A DNA stretch of 64,000 nucleotides, taken from Oscillospiraceae bacterium. GTDB taxonomy: Bacteria > Bacillota > Clostridia > Oscillospirales > CAG-272. This document shows positions 10,196 through 19,841 of this stretch, one piece after another (position 1 is the first letter of the stretch; each line of letters begins with the position of its first letter). Under the pieces are notes generated by a model. It was not told the origin of the DNA and did not search any database. It was given only the letters and a program-made list of their open reading frames with translations. The DNA lies in NCBI GenBank assembly GCA_015064845.1, contig SVRL01000005.1, positions 18,434 to 82,433 on the forward strand, written 5' to 3'. The position numbers and the translations under genes are program-made.

Positions 10196-11959
10196 ATGTA
10201 TAACGAATGGTCATTGGAAGCTTTCTATCACGGGACGAATGATCCCGCACTGGAAAAAGACATGGCGCATCTTGCAGAGCTGATCGACAAATTCAAAACC
10301 GCCGTTGCCGAGCTTTCGCTTGAGGACACACGCGCATCTTTGCGAAAAACGATTGAAATCGAAGAGGAAATGTCAGTTCTTACGCGCAAACTCGGCAGTT
10401 ATTTCAATCTGCGCCGTTCGGCGCACAGCCCCGATACGGAAGGCGCAAAATATTCTACGAAACTGCAAAATATGATGGCCAGCAAAACAAAGGATACCGT
10501 GATATTCCGAAAATTTATCGGTTCAATTGAAGATATTGATTCGGTTATTCGCGGCGATGAAATTCTGGAGGCGTACAAATTTCATTTTGAACAAATCAAA
10601 AATAATGCTTCTCACAAGCTTTCCGATGAAGCAGAAGATGTTTTTACGCGTATGAATCTTTCGGGCGGCAGAGCGTGGGGGGATCTCTTTGCATATTTGA
10701 CGGCAAACGTCATCGTGGATTATAAAGGTAAAAAAACTTCTCTTTCCGCCGTACGCGGTCTTGCCGAAAGCGATAATGCCGAAGAAAGAAAAGCGGCATA
10801 TGAAGCGGAGCTTGCATGTTACGATAAAATTCGCGATTCCATTGCCTTTGCACTCAACAGCATCAAAGCGCAAGTCAATACCGAAGCCGAATTACGCGGT
10901 TATGAAAACCCGCTCGCCATGACGCTCGAACAGTCACGTATGAAAAAAGAAACCCTGGAGGCCATGTTTTCGGCAATGCGCGAATCATTTCCGAAATTTC
11001 ACGAATATCTGCGCCATAAGGCGCTTCTGCTCGGCTATGAAAACGGATTGCCCTGGTATGAAATTTTAGCGCCGATGGGAAAAGCAGACGCTAAAATTTA
11101 CACTGTCGAAGAAGCACATGCGTATCTCGTGGAGCATTTCGCCTCTTTCGCGCCCGATCTTGCTGAAATGGTTGATACAGCTTTCCGCGAAGAATGGATT
11201 GATTTTTATCCTCGTAAAGGTAAAGTCGGAGGTGCTTTCTGTTCCAATCTGCCGTTTATGAAGCAAAGCCGCATCTTAACGAACTTTTCGGGTACGTTCG
11301 GTTCAATTACAACCCTGGCACATGAACTCGGACACGCTTATCACGGAAAACAGATTGAAAATCACCGCCCCTTGAATACGTCCTATACCATGCCCGTTGC
11401 GGAAACCGCTTCCAATTTCAATGAATTGATTATCGTTAACCACGCCATTGAAAAAGCAGAAGGAGAAGAAAAAATTCGTCTGATCGAAACGCAGATTCAG
11501 GATATGACGCAGATCATCGTAGATATCTATTCCCGTTTTCTTTTCGAAGATGAAGTATTCCGCCGCAGAAAAGATACTTTCCTTTTTGCCGACGAACTGG
11601 AAAAAATTATGGTCGAGGCACAAAAGGAAGCTTTCGGAAACGGACTGGATCCCGCATATCTGCACCCATATATGTGGTGTTGCAAAAGTCATTATTACCG
11701 CGCAGGGTTGAGTTATTATAACTTTCCTTACGCATTCGGCGGTCTGTTTTCACGTGGGCTTTATGCAAAATATCTGGAAGAAGGCGAAGCTTTTCTTCCC
11801 AAATACAGAGCTCTTCTCAAGGCAACGACCATAGACACCGTGGAAAACGTTGCTAAAATTGCGGGAATTGACCTTACAGAACCCGATTTCTGGCGCAAAA
11901 GCCTTGCCACCATTACGGATCAGATCGATCTTTTCATCCGGGAAACAAGCACTCTCTGA
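10196..11959 (+). CDS. M3-family oligoendopeptidase (PepF-like)
   Basis: Zinc motif HELGHAYHGKQI; GTFGSITTLAHELGH; 587 aa. Confidence 0.9.
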   Translation: MYNEWSLEAFYHGTNDPALEKDMAHLAELIDKFKTAVAELSLEDTRASLRKTIEIEEEMSVLTRKLGSYFNLRRSAHSPDTEGAKYSTKLQNMMASKTKDTVIFRKFIGSIEDIDSVIRGDEILEAYKFHFEQIKNNASHKLSDEAEDVFTRMNLSGGRAWGDLFAYLTANVIVDYKGKKTSLSAVRGLAESDNAEERKAAYEAELACYDKIRDSIAFALNSIKAQVNTEAELRGYENPLAMTLEQSRMKKETLEAMFSAMRESFPKFHEYLRHKALLLGYENGLPWYEILAPMGKADAKIYTVEEAHAYLVEHFASFAPDLAEMVDTAFREEWIDFYPRKGKVGGAFCSNLPFMKQSRILTNFSGTFGSITTLAHELGHAYHGKQIENHRPLNTSYTMPVAETASNFNELIIVNHAIEKAEGEEKIRLIETQIQDMTQIIVDIYSRFLFEDEVFRRRKDTFLFADELEKIMVEAQKEAFGNGLDPAYLHPYMWCCKSHYYRAGLSYYNFPYAFGGLFSRGLYAKYLEEGEAFLPKYRALLKATTIDTVENVAKIAGIDLTEPDFWRKSLATITDQIDLFIRETSTL

Positions 11960-11966
11960 TAACATG

Positions 11967-12000
11967 AAATCCCTCGCGCTGTCTAGAGCGGGGGATTTTT
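11967..12000 (+). terminator. Intrinsic terminator after the M3 peptidase
   Basis: AAATCCCTCGC...GCGGGGGATTTTTG. Confidence 0.8.
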
Positions 12001-12142
12001 GTTGAAATTGACTTTAATTTTTCAATTCCGAAGTGAAAAAATCAATATTTTACATAAAGTAATCAATAAAGGTCCTTGAAAAAAATCCAAATTTATGGTT
12101 TAATTGAAACATAAGAATTATTTTTAAAAGGAGGAACGTAAA

Positions 12143-13057
12143 ATGATTCCCGTAAAAAAAATCGACATTCATGCTCACGCTGTTGCATTCCCTGAGTTTT
12201 ATCCTCCGTTTTACGGACGCGGCGGACAGCGTTATCTCAGTGCGGAAGAACTGATTGCTTTTTATGATGAACTGAACATTGAAAAAGGCGTGCTTTTGCC
12301 TATTTCTTCTTGCGAAGGTCAGCCCTCTCCGATGACGAGCGAAGGTTGCGCATTTTTGGCAAAACAACACCCAGACCGTTTTCTTTGGTTTTGCGGCGTT
12401 GATCCCCGTACGGGTGCACATACTCCAACAACCGATCTTTCTTATTTTTTGAATCACTATAAGGCACTCGGCGCGCTTGGTTTGGGTGAATTGACCGCAC
12501 AGCTCAAAACAGACGATCCCATGATGGAAAATCTTTTTGCGCATTGCGCGGCTTGCAAAATGCCCGTTTTGATCCACATTGCCACACAGCACGGCGGTAT
12601 GTACGGCATTGAGGATGAACTTGGTTTGCCCCGACTTGAAAAAATGATGAAAAAATATCCCGATCTTATCATCATCGGACATTCCCAAGCATTCTGGGCG
12701 GAAATGTCCGGCGACATCACGGAAGCAACACGCGGAGGATATCCGAGAGGAAAAGTTACCTCCGAAGGCAGAATTTATGAAATGATGCGTTCCTGCCCGA
12801 ATTTGTATTGCGATCTTTCCGCAGGAAGCGGAATGAACGCGCTTCGCCGCGATCCCGAAAACGCAGCAAAATTTATTGAGGAATTTTCCGACCGTATTCT
12901 TTACGGCTGTGATATTTGCGGTACGAAAAACAAGCATCAGTATGAATTCGATGCATTCCTGACTAACATGGTGGAAGAAGGATTGATAAGCGAAGAAAAT
13001 TATCGCAAAATCGTCCGTGAAAACGCAATCCGTTTGCTCGGTCTGGAAGACAATTAA
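12143..13057 (+). CDS. Amidohydrolase-family (TIM-barrel) metal-dependent hydrolase
   Basis: KKIDIHAHAVAFPEFYPP N-terminus, IIIGHSQAFWAE, YCDLSAGSG, ILYGCDICG. Confidence 0.8.
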   Translation: MIPVKKIDIHAHAVAFPEFYPPFYGRGGQRYLSAEELIAFYDELNIEKGVLLPISSCEGQPSPMTSEGCAFLAKQHPDRFLWFCGVDPRTGAHTPTTDLSYFLNHYKALGALGLGELTAQLKTDDPMMENLFAHCAACKMPVLIHIATQHGGMYGIEDELGLPRLEKMMKKYPDLIIIGHSQAFWAEMSGDITEATRGGYPRGKVTSEGRIYEMMRSCPNLYCDLSAGSGMNALRRDPENAAKFIEEFSDRILYGCDICGTKNKHQYEFDAFLTNMVEEGLISEENYRKIVRENAIRLLGLEDN

Positions 13058-13138
13058 GCCTTATATACTGAAAGTCCATCATATTCACATACAATATGAT
13101 ATAAATACATAGGGAAACACAGAAAGGATATCGCTGTT

Positions 13139-14482
13139 ATGACAAACGAAAAACTGGCAATTCTCGGCGGCACACCCACAATTCCGAAGGGAACGATTCC
13201 CGCAGAAACCCTTGATAAACTTTTCCGTCAGATGGTCTTGACCAAAGAAGCGGAAGATGCGGCAATGGACGTTATTCGCAGAGGCGCATTTTCCGGTACG
13301 GACATAACGGAAAAATTCCAGAATGAATTTGCCGCGTGGCAAGGCACCGAATACGCAATCGCATATTGCAACGGTACAATGGCGCTTACGTCTGCAATGT
13401 TTGCCATCGGTCTCGGTGAAGGCGATGAAATTATCTGTCCCACAAAAACTTATTGGGGCAGCGTTTCGCAAGCAATCAACTTCGGCGCTTCTGCCGTATT
13501 CTGCAATATCAACGATATGCTCAGCATGGACCCCAATGATCTGGAGCGTTGTATCACCCCTCGCACGAAAGCCATCATGGTCGTTCACTATTACGCTTAT
13601 CCTTGTGATATGGATGCCATCATGGCAATTGCAAAAAAACACAATCTGAAAGTGATTGAAGACGTTTCCCACGCGCAAGGCGGACTTTATAAAGGGAAAA
13701 AGCTCGGAACCTTCGGTGATGTTGCCGCAATGTCTCTTATGAGCATGAAATCTTTCGCTTGCGGAGAACTCGGCGTATTGGTAACTAACGACCGCAAAAT
13801 TTACGAAAGAGCCATGGCGTTCGGTCATTATGAACGAAATAACGCAAAATATATTCAGGAATGCGAAGATCTGAAGGATTATTTCCATATTGCGCTCGGC
13901 GGTGCAAAGGGCCGCGCAAATCAGGTTTGTACGGCAATCGGAAGAGATCAGCTCAAGCATTATGACGAACGATGTGAAAAAATCCGCGAAGCCATGAACT
14001 ATTTCTGGGATCAGCTTGAAGGAATGCCCGGCATTCGCGCAATCCGCGTTGACGAATCCACAGGATCCAATATGGCAGGCTGGTACTGTCCTCACGGTGC
14101 GTATTATCCCGAAGAATTGCACGGTCTTTCCGTTAAACGCTTTGCACAGGCAGTTTACGCGGAAATCGGCGGTTATGTAAAAGAAGGCGGCAACTTCTGT
14201 CTGCATACCCATAAATTCTTCAAAACGTTTGATATGACACATCGCGGCGTACCCGGAAGAATCGCTTATAACGATCGCGACGTCCGCGAAGACGACTCTC
14301 TCTGCGATCCTTCTATCACGAAATATTGCTTCTCCGTGCCAAGATTCAATTATCTGGATAAAGAAATCGTAGATCTCTTCGTTGCCGGCTTCAAAAAAGT
14401 TATAGAAAATCACGAAGCTCTTCTTGCAGAGGATAAAAAAGAAGCACAAGGCGGCCGTTGGTACGGTAATGACAATCACTGA
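13139..14482 (+). CDS. DegT/DnrJ/EryC1/StrS-family PLP-dependent aminotransferase
   Basis: LAILGGTPTIPKGTIP, FQNEFAAWQGTEYAIAYCNGTMAL, VIEDVSHAQGGLYKGKKLGTFGDVAAMSLMSMKSFACGELG. Confidence 0.88.
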   Translation: MTNEKLAILGGTPTIPKGTIPAETLDKLFRQMVLTKEAEDAAMDVIRRGAFSGTDITEKFQNEFAAWQGTEYAIAYCNGTMALTSAMFAIGLGEGDEIICPTKTYWGSVSQAINFGASAVFCNINDMLSMDPNDLERCITPRTKAIMVVHYYAYPCDMDAIMAIAKKHNLKVIEDVSHAQGGLYKGKKLGTFGDVAAMSLMSMKSFACGELGVLVTNDRKIYERAMAFGHYERNNAKYIQECEDLKDYFHIALGGAKGRANQVCTAIGRDQLKHYDERCEKIREAMNYFWDQLEGMPGIRAIRVDESTGSNMAGWYCPHGAYYPEELHGLSVKRFAQAVYAEIGGYVKEGGNFCLHTHKFFKTFDMTHRGVPGRIAYNDRDVREDDSLCDPSITKYCFSVPRFNYLDKEIVDLFVAGFKKVIENHEALLAEDKKEAQGGRWYGNDNH

Positions 14483-14504
14483 AAATAATTGATGTATAAA
14501 GCGC

Positions 14505-14543
14505 AAAGAACCCGACGTGTGAAAAACACAGGACGGGTTCTTT
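14505..14543. terminator. Bidirectional intrinsic terminator
   Basis: AAAGAACCCG...CGGGTTCTTT between convergent genes. Confidence 0.8.
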
Positions 14544-14586
14544 CCTTTTGATTTTGGAAATATGGACTGCTGTGCTACAGCAACTA

Positions 14587-15150
14587 TCAGCGGCGTTCTG
14601 TCGCTTTTTCTCTATATCGAATCAGTGCCACAACCGTTGAGATTGTACACAGAAGATCATTGACAAATGCCACGGGATACATCTTGAATATACTGTTCAA
14701 AAGCCAGAACAGACACCAGAAAAACGAAAATCGGCGCAAACGCTTTTCATCGGATCTGCTATTGGCAATCACGGCGAAAATACCTGCCAGAAGCGGAAAA
14801 ATATCGGACCATACACCAAAGCTCAAAAGAGAAAATCCGGAAATCAACACAATAAAAATACCAATACTGATAGGATTCGTTGCCCACTTCCATTTATCTT
14901 TTTTGGAAAAAACGGCAAGCATAACCGCGCTCAATGCGCAAGCGATCGCGCTGGTCAAATCTCCCTGCAACAAAAAATACGCCACCCAACACGTTTGTCC
15001 GAAAAAATTGCTGAGAATAATGGTAACTCTATGCTTGAATTGAAAAGCAATAATCGAAAGGATCATTGCAATCAATCCAACGCCGTAAACAAGGATATAA
15101 TAACTTTTTCCCAAAGCATTTATCATTCCATCCACGGAAAAACCAAGCAT
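14587..15150 (-). CDS. YgjV-like inner membrane protein
   Basis: Multi-TM; NFFGQTCWVAYFLLQGDLTSAIACALSAVMLAVFSKKDKWKWA pattern. Confidence 0.65.
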   Translation of the reverse strand: MLGFSVDGMINALGKSYYILVYGVGLIAMILSIIAFQFKHRVTIILSNFFGQTCWVAYFLLQGDLTSAIACALSAVMLAVFSKKDKWKWATNPISIGIFIVLISGFSLLSFGVWSDIFPLLAGIFAVIANSRSDEKRLRRFSFFWCLFWLLNSIFKMYPVAFVNDLLCTISTVVALIRYREKATERR

Positions 15151-15164
15151 ATAAAACCTTCTCC

Positions 15165-16643
15165 TTATTGCGCTTCCGCTTCAGCAGTCATGATTCCCGT
15201 ATATTCATCCAAAAAGGCTTCCGCTACCTTTGTCATTCGTACCGAAACGTTTTTTTCATCGCGAAAACCGAAAACGATTGCAAGGTTGGCAAAATATTTG
15301 TCGATGATCTGCACGCGGATACGTAATTTTCGTTCTTCGGGCCAATCGGCACTGAATGCGGCACGGTATGTGTTACCCGGCTCAGGCGTATTGCCTATCA
15401 TATCGGAGTATCCCTCCTCGGGAAACAGCGCGAAGACATTATGACCAAATCCAAACGGCATACATTTGATGCCTTGTTTGTTTTCATAATGGAATTTTCC
15501 TTCCAATCCATCAAATTCCAAACGAAACCATTTGATACCCATAGGATTTTTATCCGCTTTAAAAGTTACCCCATCTATCTCGGAGGCAAAAGGGCTTTCT
15601 CTTTTTTCCGTCAGATAAAAGAGTTTTCGCTCAGAAAGCCATGTCGTAAGCGCACGATTCTCTTCTGGCGCGGGAGATAAACTCGAGCCGTCCTCGCTGA
15701 TATGATCCAGGATATTACGGTACAGCGCATCAAAAATCTGTTCATATCCGTGAGGGTTGCCCTGCGTATCGGCGTTGATTACGAATACGAGATCGTGTTT
15801 CGGATCACAGAAACCAAGCTGTGCGCCCATACCGTAAGTACTGAAACAACCGCGCGCCATGCCCCAGATCTGATATCCGTATCCAAACCCATCATGCGCA
15901 ACAAATCCGAAATCGTTATTGCAAACATGCAGCGTAGTAGCTTCGCGCATAAATTTTTCATTCAGATAGCGTTTTCCGTGAAACGTTCCTCTATTCAAAA
16001 GAAAACGCGCAAACAGCAAAAGGTCTCTTGCCGTACAAAGTATACCTGAATCCGCCCAAGAATAGCCGCCCGGTGTTTTCAGGCAGTAGGCATCCTCGGA
16101 AAATCCGATTTCTGTCAGAAACTTTTCCTGCAAATACTGCAAAAACGGCTTACCCGTCAGTTTTTCCACGATTACCCCCAGCATAAACGAGCCTGCGCTG
16201 TCGTAATCAAAAAGCGTTGCAGGAAGCTTCGTCGGCTGATTTTCAAAATAGGTGGCAACGCGGTCGGTTACGTTCGGCAAAAACCAATGTACACCGCGCA
16301 GACTGCTTTCCATCGTCAAAAGCTCACGGACAGTCGAGGTATGCCGTGCCGCGCCCTCTCTTTCAAGATATTCGGGAAAGAATTTTGCAATCGGGTCATC
16401 TAGAGAAAGCAACCCATCCTGTTCGCAAAAGCCTATCGCAACTGCCACAAAGCTTTTTGTGGTGGAATACATACGGTGCTTAAAATCCTTATGAAAGGGA
16501 GCGTAATAACATTCTGAAAAAACAGCATCCCCTCTTGCCAATATCACGCTATGGACAGGAATATGATATCCCTCCAACGTTTCATAAAACCGACGGACAC
16601 AGGCAGAGGATATTCCTGCCTGCTCAGGTGTGCAAATACGCAT
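15165..16643 (-). CDS. Serine hydrolase (class C beta-lactamase / PBP-like fold)
   Basis: HRMYSTTKSFVAVAIG (SxxK), FDYDSAGSFMLGVIVEKLTGKPF (YxS/N-like), GFGYGYQIWGMARG. Confidence 0.85.
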   Translation of the reverse strand: MRICTPEQAGISSACVRRFYETLEGYHIPVHSVILARGDAVFSECYYAPFHKDFKHRMYSTTKSFVAVAIGFCEQDGLLSLDDPIAKFFPEYLEREGAARHTSTVRELLTMESSLRGVHWFLPNVTDRVATYFENQPTKLPATLFDYDSAGSFMLGVIVEKLTGKPFLQYLQEKFLTEIGFSEDAYCLKTPGGYSWADSGILCTARDLLLFARFLLNRGTFHGKRYLNEKFMREATTLHVCNNDFGFVAHDGFGYGYQIWGMARGCFSTYGMGAQLGFCDPKHDLVFVINADTQGNPHGYEQIFDALYRNILDHISEDGSSLSPAPEENRALTTWLSERKLFYLTEKRESPFASEIDGVTFKADKNPMGIKWFRLEFDGLEGKFHYENKQGIKCMPFGFGHNVFALFPEEGYSDMIGNTPEPGNTYRAAFSADWPEERKLRIRVQIIDKYFANLAIVFGFRDEKNVSVRMTKVAEAFLDEYTGIMTAEAEAQ

Positions 16644-16668
16644 AATTTTTCTCCTGTATTGGTTCTTT

Positions 16669-17160
16669 TTATTTTAACTTAACGCCTAAAGCCTTGTATT
16701 TCCGTTCCCATTTCAGACGTTCGTTTCTTCGCTTGATCAATTCGATTTCGATCAGGCGATTGGGATGCAGATGCGGGAAAGTCATCAAAAAGTCATAATT
16801 CTCCCAATGGTCCGATATTTTCATTATTTTCTTTTTACCTTGACACAGATAGATATTACACCTTTTGAGATCGATATGCCTAATGGCTGACCACATAACT
16901 TCACATAAAGGGTATTCTATATCTTTGTGCATTGGTCTTCTTACGATTACCGTTTTTTTCTCAAAGGATATCGTACATTTTGACATATAGAAAATTTCAT
17001 ATAAACAACAGATCAGCGAAATGGGCGTAACGAGATACATCAGTAAAAATTTAGGGTCCAAGAATACTGCTCCCGCTATCGGCAACAGCTGTAAAGCAAC
17101 GGAAGCGAAAATTTTCAGCCTCATATCGCAGGGAACCCAGGTAATTACAGACTTATTCAT
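16669..17160 (-). CDS. Hypothetical membrane protein (PH-like fold possible)
   Basis: Two hydrophobic segments followed by a soluble C-terminus; no confident family. Confidence 0.5.
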   Translation of the reverse strand: MNKSVITWVPCDMRLKIFASVALQLLPIAGAVFLDPKFLLMYLVTPISLICCLYEIFYMSKCTISFEKKTVIVRRPMHKDIEYPLCEVMWSAIRHIDLKRCNIYLCQGKKKIMKISDHWENYDFLMTFPHLHPNRLIEIELIKRRNERLKWERKYKALGVKLK

Positions 17161-17393
17161 CGTAATTCACCTCTGATTTGAAAATTTTTAAATAAGCGAG
17201 AAAGATGAATTCTTGTTTATAAGCCTCCCTCGGGAGCAAGCCTTTTGGTTTGTTTGCTTTTCAAACAAAAACTTATCTCTGATTTCTATTAAAAGTAAAT
17301 ACCTTTACCATAAATTTATGATCCTTTGGACTTGTGTTTTATTGTCATTCGGTGTATAATAATATCGAATATGAACCAAAAAGGAGCAGCAGC

Positions 17394-18194
17394 ATGCCTC
17401 AAACGATAGATACCCCCATTCCCGATTTTTATATTGAAAAAGCCGTTGGCAAAGCGACGATGCCCCATATGCACGACCACCGTGCTTATGAGCTTTATTA
17501 TCTCTGTCGCGGCGAACGGGAATATTTTATCGGAGATCAATTTTATAAAATCGGAGAGGGAGATACCGTACTGATTCCCCCTGATCTTCTACACCGTACA
17601 GCAGGCAAAGGCGCCACGCGCTTTTTGCTCTATTTTTCAGAAGATTTTCTACGACGATTCTTTACCGATGAAATGTTATCTGCCCTTCCCCTTGAATCTC
17701 CTCTTGTCTTTCGTCCGAGCGAAACACTTCGGTCAGATATCGAAGAGGAATTGGGAGCCATGTTGACAGAATACGCCGATGGTGCGGAACACTTTTCGGC
17801 AAGCCGTCTTTGCCGATTGCTGCTTATCATCGCAAACACGCCAAATGGTTATACCTCCACACCGTTTCCCGATCAAAGAATCGGACAAATCGTGCGTTAT
17901 ATCAACGAGCATTATAGCGAAATCAGCGATATCGAGCAGATTGCCGACCGCTTTTTCATCTCAAAATATCATCTCTGCCGTACGTTTAACAAGAATTTGG
18001 GACTTCCTCTCATTTCTTATCTCAACACCATCAAAATCCGCGCGGCAGCAGAGCTTATGCAAAATGAAAAATTGAATCTGACCGAAATTGCCACCCGATC
18101 GGGCTTTAATTCATCCTCTTATTTCTGTAAGGTATTCAAAGCCGAAAAAGGTGTCGCCCCAACCATATACCGCAAAAATCTGCAAAGCAAATAA
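17394..18194 (+). CDS. AraC-family transcriptional regulator
   Basis: N-terminal cupin HDHRAYELYYLCRGEREYFIGDQ; C-terminal HTH IADRFFISKYHLCRTFNKNLGLPLISYLNTIKIRAAAELMQNEKLNLTEIATRSGFNSSSYFCKVFKAEKGVAPTIYRK. Confidence 0.93.
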   Translation: MPQTIDTPIPDFYIEKAVGKATMPHMHDHRAYELYYLCRGEREYFIGDQFYKIGEGDTVLIPPDLLHRTAGKGATRFLLYFSEDFLRRFFTDEMLSALPLESPLVFRPSETLRSDIEEELGAMLTEYADGAEHFSASRLCRLLLIIANTPNGYTSTPFPDQRIGQIVRYINEHYSEISDIEQIADRFFISKYHLCRTFNKNLGLPLISYLNTIKIRAAAELMQNEKLNLTEIATRSGFNSSSYFCKVFKAEKGVAPTIYRKNLQSK

Positions 18195-18198
18195 CGAC

Positions 18199-19569
18199 TT
18201 ACTTCTGATACATTCCAAGATATTTCTTCGTATTTTGATACATCGTTTCAAAAAGATCTTTCTTTTCTTCCTCTTTCAAAGATTTCAGCATATTGAGTTC
18301 GGCAAACTTTTCATACGCATAACCGAGATCAAGACTGAACGCGGCATCCAGAGTTGCTTCGTTTTCTCTTGCGGCACGGGAAATCAAAGGATAAATACTG
18401 TCAGGAACAGCTCCTGCCAATACGGGAGAAAGTGATCCGGCGCGGAATGCTGCATTGGTTTCTACAATCGTACCATAGGGTAAGTTCGAAATCTGTCCGC
18501 GGTTTGGCATATTGATATTGGTAACGAGCGTATCCAGACCGAGAAGCGCACGCATCTGCAAAGTTCCCTCTTCGCCCGATCTTTGCAATTTCCACGTTTC
18601 CTCGCCCGAAAGCAAGCGTTCGCTTCGCGCAAGGCGTTCTTTCAGATTATTCTTTCTCCAGGAAACGGGCGTCAGACCAAAAGACCACTTTTTGCAATCC
18701 GCAAGATAATCCTCAAAATCCATAAATTCAGCAAGATGTCTGTCTCCCGCGGCGGCAATATAACCGAAACGGCGGAAGAGGTCCATACGTACCCTTGCAT
18801 CGCTCTGGAAGAAGTCGTTCATCCAATGACCGAGACCTTTTTTGTTATAACCGCTTTCATAATATCGATTCACGAAGCGTTCGTAAACCTCAAAAAGATC
18901 CTTGTTGCGGTAATATGCCGAGCTGAACCAAGTAAAATGATTCACACCAACCACATTAACGGCAATATCCCTGCGTGATGCATCATCAATGCCTTCCATT
19001 TCCTCCAATGCGTTGATGAGAAGACTCTGTGTGCCGAAAACCTCGTGGCAACAGCCGTACGCGCGGATTTCGGGGAATTCGCGGTAGAGAGCGCCAATGC
19101 TGACCGCCATGGGATTCGTATAGTTGATAACCCATGCTTTCGGACAATATTTGCGTACGTTTGCGGCAATCTCACGCATCATAGGGACGGTACGCAAAGC
19201 GCGGAAAAAACCGCCCGCTCCCGCCGTATCGCCCACCGACTGATAGATGCCGTATTTTTCGGTTGCGTGAACGTCCGATTCCATTTCATCAAACGTACCC
19301 GGCAAAATGGAAATGATAACAAAATCGGCACCCGTCATCGCCTCTTCTGCGGTTTTGACAGCTTTGTATTCCCAGTTTTCTCCGGGAAACTTTTTGCCGA
19401 TGATTTCATTGTTCTTTGCTGCAACAAAATCAATGTCGTAAAGATATACCGTACCGGCCATATCCTCTGTTTTGGCAAGGTCATTCATCAGCGTCCAAGC
19501 CCAGCCGCGCGAGCCGCCGCCAATATACGCAATCTTCAGCTCCCGTACGGAATTATTTTCGTAAATCAT
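18199..19569 (-). CDS. GH4-family NAD-dependent glycosidase, probable alpha-galacturonidase
   Basis: LKIAYIGGGSRGWAWTLMNDLA Rossmann motif; VINYTNPMAVS; CCHEVFGTQ (CHEV); neighbours are uxaB/A/C. Confidence 0.85.
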   Translation of the reverse strand: MIYENNSVRELKIAYIGGGSRGWAWTLMNDLAKTEDMAGTVYLYDIDFVAAKNNEIIGKKFPGENWEYKAVKTAEEAMTGADFVIISILPGTFDEMESDVHATEKYGIYQSVGDTAGAGGFFRALRTVPMMREIAANVRKYCPKAWVINYTNPMAVSIGALYREFPEIRAYGCCHEVFGTQSLLINALEEMEGIDDASRRDIAVNVVGVNHFTWFSSAYYRNKDLFEVYERFVNRYYESGYNKKGLGHWMNDFFQSDARVRMDLFRRFGYIAAAGDRHLAEFMDFEDYLADCKKWSFGLTPVSWRKNNLKERLARSERLLSGEETWKLQRSGEEGTLQMRALLGLDTLVTNINMPNRGQISNLPYGTIVETNAAFRAGSLSPVLAGAVPDSIYPLISRAARENEATLDAAFSLDLGYAYEKFAELNMLKSLKEEEKKDLFETMYQNTKKYLGMYQK

Positions 19570-19665
19570 AATAAGCCTCCTGCATTTTGTAATTTCATTA
19601 TTCTGATTTTATTATACCAGCACGGAACCTTACTGCATAGTAAAATCTTGCTTTTTTGTTTCCGT

Positions 19666-19748
19666 TTTTGCAAAATATTGCCCTGATTTCAAAACACAAT
19701 GCCGCTTTCCGCATATTGAAAAGAAAAAACGAGCAATATTTTGCAAAA
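19666..19748. promoter_or_regulatory. Putative divergent operator pair (16-bp inverted repeat) between GH4 and uxaB
   Basis: TTTTGCAAAATATTGC (19666-19681) and its exact reverse complement GCAATATTTTGCAAAA (19733-19748). Confidence 0.55.
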
Positions 19749-19841
19749 GCAAGAAAAGAGAGACAATATTGTGCTATCTTTTTCCCATCCCTTTGTTTAG
19801 AATATAACTAATTGGAAAATATCAAAGAAAGGAGCCATTCC

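Noticed and set aside
13085-14506. 473-aa minus ORF opposite the DegT-family aminotransferase, and similar shadows at 47505-48674, 48467-49909, 25451-26668, 53614-54678, 51377-52444, 63002-63985
   Set aside because: All lie opposite well-supported genes and give no recognisable protein; explained by codon bias.
17200-17290. Short hairpins (CTCCCTCGGGAG, caaac-rich) upstream of the AraC gene
   Set aside because: Weak, A/T-rich and without a recognisable regulatory architecture.
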